Shown one piece after another: positions 1 to 10,701 of a DNA stretch of 64,000 nucleotides. This DNA is from Deltaproteobacteria bacterium (GTDB lineage Bacteria > Myxococcota > JADLHZ01), in the NCBI GenBank assembly GCA_020848545.1, contig JADLHZ010000122.1, positions 95,415-159,414 on the forward strand, read 5' to 3'. How positions within the stretch are numbered: position 1 is the first letter of the stretch; every line of letters begins with the position of its first letter. Under the pieces are notes generated by a model. It ran no database searches and had not been told where the DNA came from. It saw only the letters and a program-made list of their open reading frames with translations. A program made the translations under genes and the position numbers.

Positions 1-195
1 CCGCTGCCGCTCTCCGCCATCATGGACTCGAGCGCCGACGCGCTCTATTGGTTCGCCGATCAGCGCTACCTCGGTCGCGCAGGGTCGAACGAGGTCGTCA
101 TGTGGCAGCCGAATCCCGGCGCTCACGTCGTCCGCGCTGTCGATTCGCTCGGGCGCGTGGCGGCGCAGACCGTCCGCGTCGAGCAAGTCGACTGA
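1..195 (+). CDS. pbpC: Penicillin-binding protein 1C, C-terminal fragment
   Basis: Reading frame 1 is open from the window edge to a TGA at 193-195 and gives the last 64 residues of a protein that starts outside the window. The fragment has the beta-sandwich pattern of the C-terminal domain of PBP1C: a Leu-Tyr-Trp-Phe strand, then a short strand with Pro-Asn-Pro-Gly, then His-Val-Val-Arg-Ala-Val-Asp and Gly-Arg. In the family this domain follows the transglycosylase and transpeptidase domains that build peptidoglycan in the periplasm, and it carries no catalysis. With only the tail visible, the assignment rests on pattern recall. Another Ig-like extracytoplasmic domain remains possible. Confidence 0.6.
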   Translation, partial: PLPLSAIMDSSADALYWFADQRYLGRAGSNEVVMWQPNPGAHVVRAVDSLGRVAAQTVRVEQVD

Positions 196-258
196 CCACC
201 CAATACGGTTGCAGATCCTGCTGGTGCTCATGCGCTGCCAAGACGGCGACGCTGCCTG

Positions 259-1269
259 TCAGTGATCCGTCGCGAGCACCCAGATCGCCTCGAAGATCGC
301 TTCGGTCAGCGCCGCCATTTTTCCGTAGTCGAGCGTGTCCGGCGTGTCCGTCGCCTCGTGATAGTTCGGGTTTCGATTCGGCGCCGTATCCGTGATCATC
401 AGCGCCGGCCAGCCGTGCGGCCAATAGCTCCTGTGATCGGACCAATCGATGCCGGGGATCCACGCCGGGCCGTTCATGCTGTGCACGTCGATCGTTCCGA
501 CAGCGCGCATGGCGGACTTCACCCGCCGCACGAGGGCGCGGTTGTCGGCGCCGGTGTTCGAGACGAGGGCGATGAAGTTACCGGCGGAAGGGTAGAGCGA
601 GCCGACGAAGGGCGCCGGGAAGTGCTGCGTGCGGGGCTCGTTCTTGTAGTAGCCGACCGTCTCGATCGACAGCGCAGCGGTTACCGTGACGCCTTCTTTG
701 GCGAGCGCGTTCGCGTGGACGGCGCTGCCCATCTCGCTCTCGGCGAAGTACGGCTCTTCCTCCAGCGTCCAGAACACGAGCTCGACGGTGCCGGGCGGGG
801 GCGTAGCAGCGAACAAGCGCGCGAGCTCGAGCACCACGGCCACGCCGCTCGCGTTGTCGTCCGCCGCCGGCAGCGCGTGATCCGAGTCGTAGTGCGCGCC
901 GACGACGACGCGCGGCCGCTTCGGATCGCCGAGGATCGCAGAGACGTTCTGGTAGGTGCGGCCGCCGGCGTCGAAGCGCCGCCCGATTGGCGTCATGCCG
1001 AGCGCGCGCAAACGATCGCCGAGCCCGGTGGCGTCTTCGTCGAGCTGTTTCGTGTTCGTGTAATCGCGCGGGTGGGCGAGCGTCTTCACGTCGGCCTCGA
1101 GGCGCCCGACGTCGGCGCTTTGCTTCGGGCCGCGCATCACGCCGGTCGCGACCGGCTGCGTGAGCACTTCGTGGAAGGCGAAGAAGAGGATGACGAGCGT
1201 GGCGACGAGAGCGGCGAGGAAAATGAGAGCAATACGCACGCTATCTGTGTACCGCATTCCCGCCGGCAA
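259..1269 (-). CDS. Membrane-anchored M28 family zinc aminopeptidase
   Basis: 336 residues. An N-terminal hydrophobic segment (about residues 12-32) would anchor or export the protein, leaving the catalytic domain outside the inner membrane. M28 metal-site motifs are visible in order: Val-Gly-Ala-His-Tyr-Asp-Ser (zinc His), Ala-Asp-Asp-Asn-Ala-Ser-Gly (bridging Asp), Leu-Glu-Glu-Glu (catalytic and zinc Glu), then Ser-Asp-His and a late Tyr-His-Glu-Ala-Thr-Asp-Thr with the last His ligand. The family removes N-terminal amino acids from peptides. The substrate cannot be read from sequence. A later ATG at 1257 is an equally good start. It is transcribed toward the PBP gene and diverges from the lipoprotein at 1332. 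Confidence 0.85.
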   Translation of the reverse strand: MPAGMRYTDSVRIALIFLAALVATLVILFFAFHEVLTQPVATGVMRGPKQSADVGRLEADVKTLAHPRDYTNTKQLDEDATGLGDRLRALGMTPIGRRFDAGGRTYQNVSAILGDPKRPRVVVGAHYDSDHALPAADDNASGVAVVLELARLFAATPPPGTVELVFWTLEEEPYFAESEMGSAVHANALAKEGVTVTAALSIETVGYYKNEPRTQHFPAPFVGSLYPSAGNFIALVSNTGADNRALVRRVKSAMRAVGTIDVHSMNGPAWIPGIDWSDHRSYWPHGWPALMITDTAPNRNPNYHEATDTPDTLDYGKMAALTEAIFEAIWVLATDH

Positions 1270-1331
1270 AGGTCTTCGGGTTGTCCGCGCGCAACAGATT
1301 TTTCCCGGCGCGCTGGTTATCGACGCACCCT

Positions 1332-2690
1332 ATGCGCATCCGCTGGTTTTTCGTCGTTCTCGGCCTCGCCCTTGCTTGCGCGAAGAAGACCCCGCCGACC
1401 TACGCCCACGCCGCCTTCGTGAAGAAGCAATGGGCGCCGGTCTCGCCGGCCTCAACCCAGGGCGAGCCGGGCAACCTCGGCTTTGGCGCGTTGATCGACG
1501 TCGTTCCCACGCAGGCGACGAACGGCAAAGTGCCGGTGCTGCGTGACGGCGTCGTCGCCGGTTGGATCAGCGCCGACGACATCACCGACACCGCGCCGAG
1601 CGAGGAGCTTGCGTTCGCCTACGTGCAGGACGCGCTCATCGGCGCCAACTTCGATCTCGCGCAGGGGTGGCTCCGGGTGCTCGTGCCCTTGTTCACCGAG
1701 CTGGCGCCGCCGCTGCTCGAAGCCGTGGTGCAGCGCGATCTGCCCGCGCTCGATCTCACGGTGCCGACCCGGGCGGTCTGGCTCGCCGAGAGCGACGGCG
1801 AGGGGCTGCGGATCGTCCGCAAGCGGAAGATGGCGGTGATCGCGGTGGTCGATCCCCCAGGTATTCCGGGCGACGGACCCTGCGCGTATCCAGCGTTCAC
1901 CAAAGCGATCGAGACGCTTCTTGGCGAGCCGGTGAAAGGCCGCGCCGAGCTCATCGGCCTGTCGCTTCGCTGCCGCGAGCCGCGCCTCGCCGTGCAAGCC
2001 GCGCGCTATGATGCGGCCAACGCGCAGCCGCGTTCGCGCGTCGACGTGACGCCAGTCGCCGGCTGCCGGGGCGACGTGCTCCGCGCCACGCTCGTCGACG
2101 TCGAGGACATGCAGACGAATCGCACCAAGCACGCCTGCCTCGTCGGCGCCGATCTCGATCCGCCCTGCGATCCCTGCTCGGTGCCGAACGTTGCCGAGCT
2201 CGAAGGCAACGAAGATCCGGAGGCGTTCGCGCAGGGCGCCGCCGCCGCATACGCGGAGTCGCGCGCGCTCGACGAAGCTTATAATCGCGAGACGGCCGTG
2301 CACGACCGCTTCATGACGCGCTTCCGAAAGCGCTTTCCCGATCCGCCGCTGACGCTCGTGCGCTTCGAGAACGTCACCGCGCGGCCGCTCACGACGCCAA
2401 AGGATCTATGGTTCTACTCGCGCAGCGTCGCGTGGGAGGGCTACTGCAACGAGGTGCACCAGACCTACGGCGCGCCGACGCTCACGCGGCTGCCGGCGAT
2501 CAAGGTGCCCGCGCGTTCGGCGATCGAGCTGTGGCTCCCGAGCAGCGCCTACGCGTCGACCGAGCAAGGCACGATCGAAGCAGAGAGCGAAGCCGCCGCG
2601 ACGGAACGCCTCGACGCCGAGCACGAGCGCACGGAGTGGGAGAGCGCGACGCTGATCGACGCGCCGAATTGTACTTGCTGCGGATGCTAG
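1332..2690 (+). CDS. Lipoprotein of unknown function
   Basis: 452 residues from the ATG at 1332, which begins a clean lipoprotein signal: Met-Arg-Ile-Arg, a hydrophobic core, then Leu-Ala-Leu-Ala-Cys with Cys at about residue 17. An upstream in-frame start at 1281 would bury this signal. The first mature part (Val-Pro-Val-Leu-Arg-Asp-Gly-Val-Val-Ala-Gly-Trp-Ile) resembles an SH3-like strand pattern. The middle holds several Cys pairs, and the protein ends in a tight cluster Asn-Cys-Thr-Cys-Cys-Gly-Cys that could bind metal or form disulfides. I do not recognise the family. It diverges from the M28 peptidase and converges with the giant lipoprotein. Confidence 0.75.
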   Translation: MRIRWFFVVLGLALACAKKTPPTYAHAAFVKKQWAPVSPASTQGEPGNLGFGALIDVVPTQATNGKVPVLRDGVVAGWISADDITDTAPSEELAFAYVQDALIGANFDLAQGWLRVLVPLFTELAPPLLEAVVQRDLPALDLTVPTRAVWLAESDGEGLRIVRKRKMAVIAVVDPPGIPGDGPCAYPAFTKAIETLLGEPVKGRAELIGLSLRCREPRLAVQAARYDAANAQPRSRVDVTPVAGCRGDVLRATLVDVEDMQTNRTKHACLVGADLDPPCDPCSVPNVAELEGNEDPEAFAQGAAAAYAESRALDEAYNRETAVHDRFMTRFRKRFPDPPLTLVRFENVTARPLTTPKDLWFYSRSVAWEGYCNEVHQTYGAPTLTRLPAIKVPARSAIELWLPSSAYASTEQGTIEAESEAAATERLDAEHERTEWESATLIDAPNCTCCGC

Positions 2691-2805
2691 GTTTCCCCCA
2701 ACCCCGTCGCTCCTGCGCATTCGCGCCGGGATCTGCGAAGGCCAGGCTGGCGCCCTGGCTTGCGACGCACGCGACGACAGAAGGGGACCGCGTGGAGGGC
2801 TCTGG
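2691..2805. other. Convergent intergenic gap with short hairpin
   Basis: 115 bases between two converging genes. The only structure seen is an inverted repeat near 2741-2760 (GCCAGG and CCTGGC around a 6-7 base loop). No U-tract follows it, so a terminator role is only possible. Confidence 0.3.
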
Positions 2806-5800
2806 CTAAGGACAAGCGACCGACAGTCCGAAGGTCCCGGCGCTCGAGCCGTAGCCGTCGACGATCACATAGTAGTCTTGGCCGGCGGTCGCCGTGAAGG
2901 AGACGCTCTCGTCGCCGGCCGTCGAGCTCGCGTCGAGGCATCCGGCGAGGCGGGGTTCGCATCCGCCGCCGGCGCCCTCGCGGAGGGCGATGAGATCGAG
3001 ATCTTGCCCCGGGCTCGTCAGCGTCGCGGTGACAGATCCGCTGGCGCCAGGCGTCAGGCGGAACGCGCGCTCGCGGCCGACGGTGAGCGTGGGGCTGCAA
3101 GCGTAGCGATCCATGCGGTTCGGCGCGCCCGCAGTCGTGCCCATCGTCATCGCATTGCACGCCAGGGTCACGGCACCGGCGCAGAGACCGCCGGCCATGC
3201 ACGCGGGCGCTGCGACGCAATCGGGATCCGAGCAGTCAACGAGGCCGTCGCAGTCGCCGTCGCTGCCGTCGTCGCACAGCGGCTCGTTCGCCGCGCAGCT
3301 GCGTTGGCGCCGGAGGATCACGCCGTCGGAGCCGACGACGAAGACGTCGCCCTTGCCGGCGATGCCGATCATCTCTTGCGTCACACCCGAGCGCATCGGT
3401 GACCAAGAGATGCCGTCGTAGTGCAGGATGGCGCCGAACGCTTCGGCGCCGCGCGAGCCGATGGCGAAGACATCGTTCGGGCCGGTGCCCCAGACTTCGA
3501 GCAGCGTCTGCGTCGTTCCGCTCGGCATCGCGGTCCACGTGGCTCCGTCGTAGTGCATGATCGTGCCCTTGAGGCCAACGGCGAAGACGTCGTTTGGCGC
3601 CGGGCCCCAGATGCCGTAGAGACCTTCCGTCGTATTCGACTGCATCGGCGCCCAAGCCGAGGTGCCGCGATGGCTGATCTTCCCGTTCGTTCCCACCGCG
3701 AAGACGTCGTCGGTCGCAAAGCCCCACACGTCGCGCCAGTTTTGCCCGGCGACGCCCGGATCCTCCGGAACCCACGCGCCTGCCGTCCGATGCCAGATAC
3801 CGGGCGAGCCGACGCCGACGACGAAGAAGTCGGTGGGCGCCGTGCCCCAGACCGCCTTCAAGTCGCGCGGCAGGCCGGCGATCGTGCTCCAGGTGCTGCT
3901 CGCGTAGTGCAAGACGACGTTGTTGCCCGCGACGATGATCTCGCCCGAGCTATCTACCCAAACGCCGTTGAGCTCCTGCGCGCTGCCGCCGGGGTTTGTC
4001 GTCACGGTCCATGTGGTGCCGTCGAAGCGCAAGAACTGCCCTTGCGCGACCGCGACGACGTCGTTGGGGGCGATCGCCCACACGTCCGTCAGCATACGCG
4101 TCGAGTTTGACGTCATCGCCGTCCACGGGGCGCCTCGCCAGCGCAAGACATCGTTGCTGTTGACCGCGAACACGGCATCGGACGCGCTGCCGGTCACGCT
4201 CCAAACGTGATCGGTCGAGCCCGGATCGATCCGCGCCCAGGACACGCCGTTCCAGTAGTCGATGGAACCGAGCCCGCCGACGGCGAAGATGTCGGTGGGT
4301 CCACTTCCCCAGATGTCGAGGAAGGAGTCGCCGCCCGCGGGCGGTGGACCGACGGCCGGGTGTGCTTGCGGCGCCCAGGAGCCATTGCCAGTGGAGCGCA
4401 AAATGATCGAGACGACGCGACCGGCGGCGCCGTCGTACTCGCCGCCGACTGCGATGACGTCGCTCGGGCCGCTCGCCCAGATGCCCCAAAGCGACAACGG
4501 GGTGCCGGAGGTCTCGGGCGCCCAATCGTCGCCGTCCCAGTGCAAGATGTTGCCGTTGCGTCCGACGGCGTAGACGTTGTTCGATGCCAGTCCCCAGACG
4601 GCGTGCAGCGACGTCGTCGGTGGCGCCGGCATGGTCAGCGGCGTAAACACGCCGCCGGTCGAGTGCAGCGCGATCGCATTGCCTGAGAGGCCGCCGACAA
4701 CAAAAGTGTCGTTCGGACCGCTGCTCCAAACGCCGTAGAGCTCGGAGTTGTCCGTCGTGTCGTGCACAACCGACCATGACGATCCATTGTAGCGGGCGAT
4801 CGTCGACCCGTTCGCCCGGTTGCCCACAGCGACGATGTGCGACGAAGATGTGCCGTGGATATCCGTCAGCTCGACGATGAGCGGATCATCGAATACCTTC
4901 GTCCAAGCGTTGCCGTCCCAGTGCCAGATCGTGCCGCCCTCTCTCCCGAGATAGACGTCGTTGGGGCCGTTGCTCCATGCGGCTCCGCGCGACGTCGGCG
5001 CGCCGGTCGCGGGCAGCGCGCTGAAGCCGGCGCGGCGGCAGCGCTGAAAGTCGGGCGCGCAGGTCGACAGGCAGCCGAGGGCGCCGCTCTCGAAGCCGTA
5101 GTCGAGGCAGCTCTCTTCCGCCGGGGCGCGGCCTTCGCAGATCTCGGCTCCGTTCACGCTGCGATCGCCGCACGCTCCCAGACACGCGCTCGTGTCGAAG
5201 CCGCAGGCGCTGCTGCAATCCAGGCCCGGCGCGTCGTAGAAGCCGAGATCGGTGCAGTCGCGGCCGCCGAGGTCGTTACCGTCGCAGTCTTCGTCGCCGT
5301 TGAGCGCGCCGTCGCCGCAGCGCTGCGAACACGCGCTCACTTCGACCGTGCATGCGGCGGAGCACCCGAGCCCCGCCGCGGCGTAGAAGCCGAAGTGCGT
5401 GCAGTCTTTGCCGCCGAGATCGCCCTTGTCGCACGCTTCGTTGTCGCCTTTGATGCCGTCGCCGCAGTAGCCGACGCAGCCGCCGATGTCGTAGCGGCAA
5501 AAGTCCGAGCACCCGAGCATGCCGCCGCCGAAGCCGAGACTCGCGCAGGTGGCCGTGCCGAGATCGTTCGCTTCGCACTGCTCCGGCACTTCGACGACGC
5601 CGTCGCCGCAGCCCGGGCGTTTGCAGTCCAACCGGCAATCGGCGCCGACGGCGAGAGAGTTCGGCCCGTTGCACGTCGCGTTGAGCTCCGTGCCATCGCC
5701 GCAGTCGCACTCCTCGCCGGTCGCGACGTCGGTGCGCGCGTTGCCGCAGCGCTCGAGCGAGCGACAATCGGAGCTGCAGCCGTCGCCCGAGTCCGTGTTG

Positions 5801-6021
5801 CCGTCATCGCAGAGCTCGCCGTCATCGCTGATGCCGTTGCCGCACGCGGCGAGGTAGTCGTCAGGGAGGCAACGGCCGAGATCGACGCTGCAGCTGAAAC
5901 CCTTCGGACAGTCGCCGCGGGTCGCGCATGCGATCACGGTGTCGGGGTCCAGTCGCGTGTCGACGGTGCACCCAGAGAGCAGGAGCGCGAAGGCGAGCCG
6001 CCGAGCCGTGCCGAGGGTCAT
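2806..6021 (-). CDS. Giant repeat lipoprotein with Myxococcus cysteine-rich repeats and a beta-propeller-like region
   Basis: 1071 residues. The start is the ATG at 6021, which opens a lipoprotein signal ending Leu-Leu-Leu-Ser-Gly-Cys. The open frame continues upstream only as a shadow of the oxidase gene. Order of parts: a Cys-rich segment, a DUF4215-type myxobacterial repeat (Cys-Gly-Asn-Gly...Cys-Asp-Asp-Gly-Asn), about six longer Cys-Gly-Asp-Gly repeats with Asp-Leu-Gly-Gly and Gly-Leu-Xaa-Cys-Ser, then from about residue 330 some fifteen repeats with Trp-Xaa-Gly-Xaa-Gly-Pro-Asn-Asp-Val-Phe-Ala-Val-Gly and His-Tyr-Asp-Gly-Xaa-Xaa-Trp. Near residue 890 comes an Asp/Cys-rich calcium-like linker, and the end resembles a PPC-type beta-sandwich. 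Such proteins are cell-surface lipoproteins in myxobacteria, and their function is unknown. Confidence 0.85.
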   Translation of the reverse strand: MTLGTARRLAFALLLSGCTVDTRLDPDTVIACATRGDCPKGFSCSVDLGRCLPDDYLAACGNGISDDGELCDDGNTDSGDGCSSDCRSLERCGNARTDVATGEECDCGDGTELNATCNGPNSLAVGADCRLDCKRPGCGDGVVEVPEQCEANDLGTATCASLGFGGGMLGCSDFCRYDIGGCVGYCGDGIKGDNEACDKGDLGGKDCTHFGFYAAAGLGCSAACTVEVSACSQRCGDGALNGDEDCDGNDLGGRDCTDLGFYDAPGLDCSSACGFDTSACLGACGDRSVNGAEICEGRAPAEESCLDYGFESGALGCLSTCAPDFQRCRRAGFSALPATGAPTSRGAAWSNGPNDVYLGREGGTIWHWDGNAWTKVFDDPLIVELTDIHGTSSSHIVAVGNRANGSTIARYNGSSWSVVHDTTDNSELYGVWSSGPNDTFVVGGLSGNAIALHSTGGVFTPLTMPAPPTTSLHAVWGLASNNVYAVGRNGNILHWDGDDWAPETSGTPLSLWGIWASGPSDVIAVGGEYDGAAGRVVSIILRSTGNGSWAPQAHPAVGPPPAGGDSFLDIWGSGPTDIFAVGGLGSIDYWNGVSWARIDPGSTDHVWSVTGSASDAVFAVNSNDVLRWRGAPWTAMTSNSTRMLTDVWAIAPNDVVAVAQGQFLRFDGTTWTVTTNPGGSAQELNGVWVDSSGEIIVAGNNVVLHYASSTWSTIAGLPRDLKAVWGTAPTDFFVVGVGSPGIWHRTAGAWVPEDPGVAGQNWRDVWGFATDDVFAVGTNGKISHRGTSAWAPMQSNTTEGLYGIWGPAPNDVFAVGLKGTIMHYDGATWTAMPSGTTQTLLEVWGTGPNDVFAIGSRGAEAFGAILHYDGISWSPMRSGVTQEMIGIAGKGDVFVVGSDGVILRRQRSCAANEPLCDDGSDGDCDGLVDCSDPDCVAAPACMAGGLCAGAVTLACNAMTMGTTAGAPNRMDRYACSPTLTVGRERAFRLTPGASGSVTATLTSPGQDLDLIALREGAGGGCEPRLAGCLDASSTAGDESVSFTATAGQDYYVIVDGYGSSAGTFGLSVACP

Positions 6022-6044
6022 CTTTCTAAGTATGACAGATGAAG

Positions 6045-6482
6045 CTAGTGCGCGCTGCGCTGCGGCGTCGCCGACGGGGCCACCTGCTGTTGCGCGCGGT
6101 GATCCTTCACGAAGGTGCCCTGCTTGTCGTCCACCTGCCCGCGCGTCATCAGATCGGAGAAGGTGAGCAAGAAGAAGATCGCCAAGAAGATCGCTGCACT
6201 CGCGAACGTCACGGCGAAGATCTTGTTGTCGTACTTCAAGTGCATGAAGAACGCGCAGACGAGCAGCGCCTTCGTGATCGCGACGATCATCGCGACGAAG
6301 AGGTTCACGTTGGGGACGCCGAGGATGACGTTGAAGTCGACGTACGAGACGGCCACCGTGATGACGGTGCCGACGATGAGCGCGGCCCACACGGCGAAGT
6401 AGACCTTTATCGGCGTCACGTGCGCGATGTGCTGCTCGTCGTCGTGGTGCCCGTGATCGGCGGAGACGGATGCGTGCGCCAT
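6045..6482 (-). CDS. Cytochrome c oxidase subunit IV (caa3 type)
   Basis: 145 residues from the ATG at 6482. A His-rich N-terminus (Asp-His-Gly-His-His-Asp-Asp) is followed by three hydrophobic helices at about residues 26-47, 56-77 and 86-107, the size and topology of the small CyoD/CtaF-like subunit that stabilises the oxidase core. It is last in the respiratory operon, six bases after coxIII, as in other caa3 loci. The His-rich head has no role I can state. The name rests on topology and position more than on unique residues. Confidence 0.85.
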   Translation of the reverse strand: MAHASVSADHGHHDDEQHIAHVTPIKVYFAVWAALIVGTVITVAVSYVDFNVILGVPNVNLFVAMIVAITKALLVCAFFMHLKYDNKIFAVTFASAAIFLAIFFLLTFSDLMTRGQVDDKQGTFVKDHRAQQQVAPSATPQRSAH

Positions 6483-6487
6483 GTTTG

Positions 6488-7161
6488 TCACCCTACCAAG
6501 TAGAGAAGCGGGAAGAGGAAGATCCAGACGAGGTCGACCAAGTGCCAGTAGAGCCCGACGCACTCGACGGCGGCGAAGTTCTTCGAGTTGAACTCGTTGC
6601 GCCGTGCGCGAACCATGATCCAGCCGATGACGCCCATGCCGGCGAGGACGTGGATGCCGTGCAGGCCGGTCAAGCAGAAGTAGAAGCCGAAGAAGAGCTT
6701 GGCGTTGTCGAACTGTTTCAGCGCTGCCGGAAACTCGGGGTTGCTCGGGTCGAAGAACTTCCCCGGCAAGGTGCCCACGTGAATCTTGTGCGAGTACTCG
6801 AAGTACTTCACGACGAGGAACACGCCGGCCAAAGCGAAGGTCGCCAAGCAAAGCCAGAACACCGTGCGGTTGTTGTTCGGCACGTCCATCTGCGCCCAGC
6901 GGACGGCGAGCGCCATGGTCAGCGACGAGCAAATGAGCACGATGGTGTTGAACGCGCCCTGGGGGACCGACAGCTCATGCGCGGCGGTGTGGTACATCTG
7001 CGGGTACCACGAGCGGAAGATCATCAGGCCCACGAAGAGCGCGCTGAAGAACATGATCTCCTGGCCCAAGAAGAGCCAGATGCCGAGCTTGTTCGCCTCG
7101 AGCTGCTGCCGCGGCGTATCGAAGTGGTGCGCGAGGTAGGGATTGTCGTGGTGGGATCCGC

Positions 7162-7165
<4 letters not shown>
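6488..7165 (-). CDS. ctaE: Cytochrome c oxidase subunit III
   Basis: 225 residues with five transmembrane helices, the short form lacking the first two helices of mitochondrial-type subunit III. Diagnostic features are [14 protein letters not shown] near residue 28, a Thr-Gly-Leu-His-Gly-Ile-His-Val segment and a terminal [12 protein letters not shown]. The ATG at 7165 overlaps the coxI stop (ATGA), so the two should be translationally coupled. The subunit contains no metal and supports proton uptake and stability of the core. Confidence 0.95.
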
Positions 7166-8823
<1,658 letters not shown>

Positions 8824-8884
8824 GACTGACTCCTTCACGTGGCCCTGGCCGCGGCCTTAGCCGTGGCCGAAATCTTCACTTCAC

Positions 8885-9904
8885 TTATTTGAGCGACTTG
8901 ATGAACGCGATGAGGCTCTCGACCTGCTTCTCCGAGAGCTGCTGATCGGCCGGACCCTTGTTGCCGTAGCTCTCGGGCATCACCGGGCCGAAGCCCTTCA
9001 CGAGCTTCGCCCGCGGCTCCAAGATTGATTCGCGAATGTAGTTCTCGTCGACGGTCACCGGCTGGCCATCCGTGATCTCTTCTTTGCGACCGAAGAGCCC
9101 CTTCATGGTGGGGCCGACGCTCGGCTTGCCGTCGGTCGAGTGGCACCCGCCGCACGCCTTCGTCTTGTAGAGCAGCGCGCCGGCTGCCACCGGGTCGCCG
9201 CCGCCGACTTCGCCGCCCTTCTTCTTCAACCACGCGTCGAACTCTTCCGGCTTCATCACCATGACCGTGGCCATCATCATCGAGTGATCTTGGCCGCAGT
9301 ACTCGGTGCAGAACACCCGATAGTCGCCGGGCTCGATCGCGTTGAACCAGACCATCGAGTACTGGCCGGGCACGATGTCGTGCTTGACGCGGAACTCGGG
9401 CACCCAAAAGCTGTGCAACACGTCGTTCGAGCGCATCACGAGCTTCACCGGACGTCCCGCCGGAACACGCAGCACCGGCATGTCCTTCGCTCCGTTCACC
9501 GGTTGCTTGTCCTTCCGCTCGTCCATCGCGTCGACGACGCCATTTGGATAGGTGAAGCTCCACTGCCACTGCTGCGCGGTCACGTTGATGACCATGGCGT
9601 CGCCTGGCGCGACGACCATCCGCAGATAGCCCCGGAAGCCCCAGACGAAGATCACCATGACGAGGATCAGAGGGATCACCGTCCACGTCACTTCGAGCAC
9701 TGTGTTGTGATGCGGGCCGTGCGGGATCTCGGTCTCGCTCTTCCTCTTGTAGCGGAGCGCGAACCAGGTCATCGCGCCGACGATGCCGACGAAGAGGACG
9801 ACGCTCAGCCAGTACAAGAAGTAGTAGAGCTGATCGACGTCGCCTGCGACCGTGGAGGCGCCCTTCGGCATCCAAAACGTGGGGTCTGTCACTCGGTCCA
9901 TCAT
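8885..9904 (-). CDS. ctaC: Cytochrome c oxidase subunit II fused to cytochrome c (caa3)
   Basis: 339 residues. Two membrane helices (about 26-50 and 69-92) are followed by the periplasmic cupredoxin domain with CuA ligands His164, Cys199, Glu201, Cys203, His207 and Met210. A C-terminal cytochrome c domain has heme motif Cys-Gly-Gly-Cys-His at 251-255 and a likely axial Met in Pro-Val-Met-Pro-Glu-Ser-Tyr. The fusion defines a caa3 oxidase, which takes electrons through its own heme c. The start overlaps the Sco stop as ATGA. In the 61-base spacer to coxI there is a 12-base imperfect tandem repeat. Confidence 0.97.
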   Translation of the reverse strand: MMDRVTDPTFWMPKGASTVAGDVDQLYYFLYWLSVVLFVGIVGAMTWFALRYKRKSETEIPHGPHHNTVLEVTWTVIPLILVMVIFVWGFRGYLRMVVAPGDAMVINVTAQQWQWSFTYPNGVVDAMDERKDKQPVNGAKDMPVLRVPAGRPVKLVMRSNDVLHSFWVPEFRVKHDIVPGQYSMVWFNAIEPGDYRVFCTEYCGQDHSMMMATVMVMKPEEFDAWLKKKGGEVGGGDPVAAGALLYKTKACGGCHSTDGKPSVGPTMKGLFGRKEEITDGQPVTVDENYIRESILEPRAKLVKGFGPVMPESYGNKGPADQQLSEKQVESLIAFIKSLK

Positions 9905-10698
9905 TTCTCCAATGCAAACGCTGCTTGCCGGCGGCGATCAGCGCGGAACATGAGCCAAATAAAGATGCCGAGGATGAGCACGCTGAGCGCGCCGCAGACC
10001 CGCATCACCCGCATCGCGAAGACGACGTAGCCGCGATCTTTTGGGCTGTAGTGGTAACACCAGAGGATCAGCTTATCGATGGCGGTGCCGACCTTGCCTT
10101 CGCCGGCCTCGACGAACGCGAGCTTGAGATCCTTCGGCGGAAACTCGATGCCGTAGAGCACGCGCGAGACCTTGCCGTCCGGCGTGAGCACGAAGACGCC
10201 CGCCGCGTGCGCCCACTGCTTGGTCTCGTCGTCCCAGAAGTAATTCCAGCCGACCGCATCGGCGATGCGCTTCGTCTCGCCGGCGTCGCCGGTCAAGAAG
10301 CGCCAGCCGTGTGCCTCGGTCTCGCGGGCGTAGCTCTTCAAGTAGTTCTCGCGTTTCTTGCTCGCGAGCGCCGGCGTCTCTTTCGGCTCGATGCTGATCG
10401 ACACGACCTGGAACTCATTGCCGGCCGTGAACGAGAGCCCCTTCACGCCGCTGAGCACGCCGTTCAAGACGATGTCGCAGAGCATCGGGCACTCGAAGTA
10501 GCCGACGGTGAGCAGTGTGGGCATGCCGTTCTGCAACAGCTCGCCGAAGGTGACCATCTTGCCGTCGGAGTCGGTGAGCCGCGCGTCTTTTGGGACCTGC
10601 GCGTTCAACTTCTCGACGATGTCGATCTGCGCCGTCTTGTCCGCGGGCGGTGCGGCGTCTGCCAAGGACAGCGAGATGATCAGCATGGCGAAGGGCAT
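9901..10698 (-). CDS. SCO1/SenC family copper chaperone
   Basis: 265 residues with a short N-terminal signal or anchor and a thioredoxin-fold domain carrying the copper-binding Cys70-Pro-Met-Leu-Cys74 and the partner His164 (Ala-His-Ala-Ala-Gly-Val-Phe). A C-terminal hydrophobic helix (about 225-245) gives a second anchor, an extra often seen in Sco proteins of alternative complex III/caa3 loci. The family loads copper into the CuA site of subunit II, encoded directly downstream with a 4-base overlap. No heme A synthase or CtaG-type assembly gene is in this window. Confidence 0.9.
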   Translation of the reverse strand: MPFAMLIISLSLADAAPPADKTAQIDIVEKLNAQVPKDARLTDSDGKMVTFGELLQNGMPTLLTVGYFECPMLCDIVLNGVLSGVKGLSFTAGNEFQVVSISIEPKETPALASKKRENYLKSYARETEAHGWRFLTGDAGETKRIADAVGWNYFWDDETKQWAHAAGVFVLTPDGKVSRVLYGIEFPPKDLKLAFVEAGEGKVGTAIDKLILWCYHYSPKDRGYVVFAMRVMRVCGALSVLILGIFIWLMFRADRRRQAAFALEK

Positions 10699-10701
10699 GA
10701 C

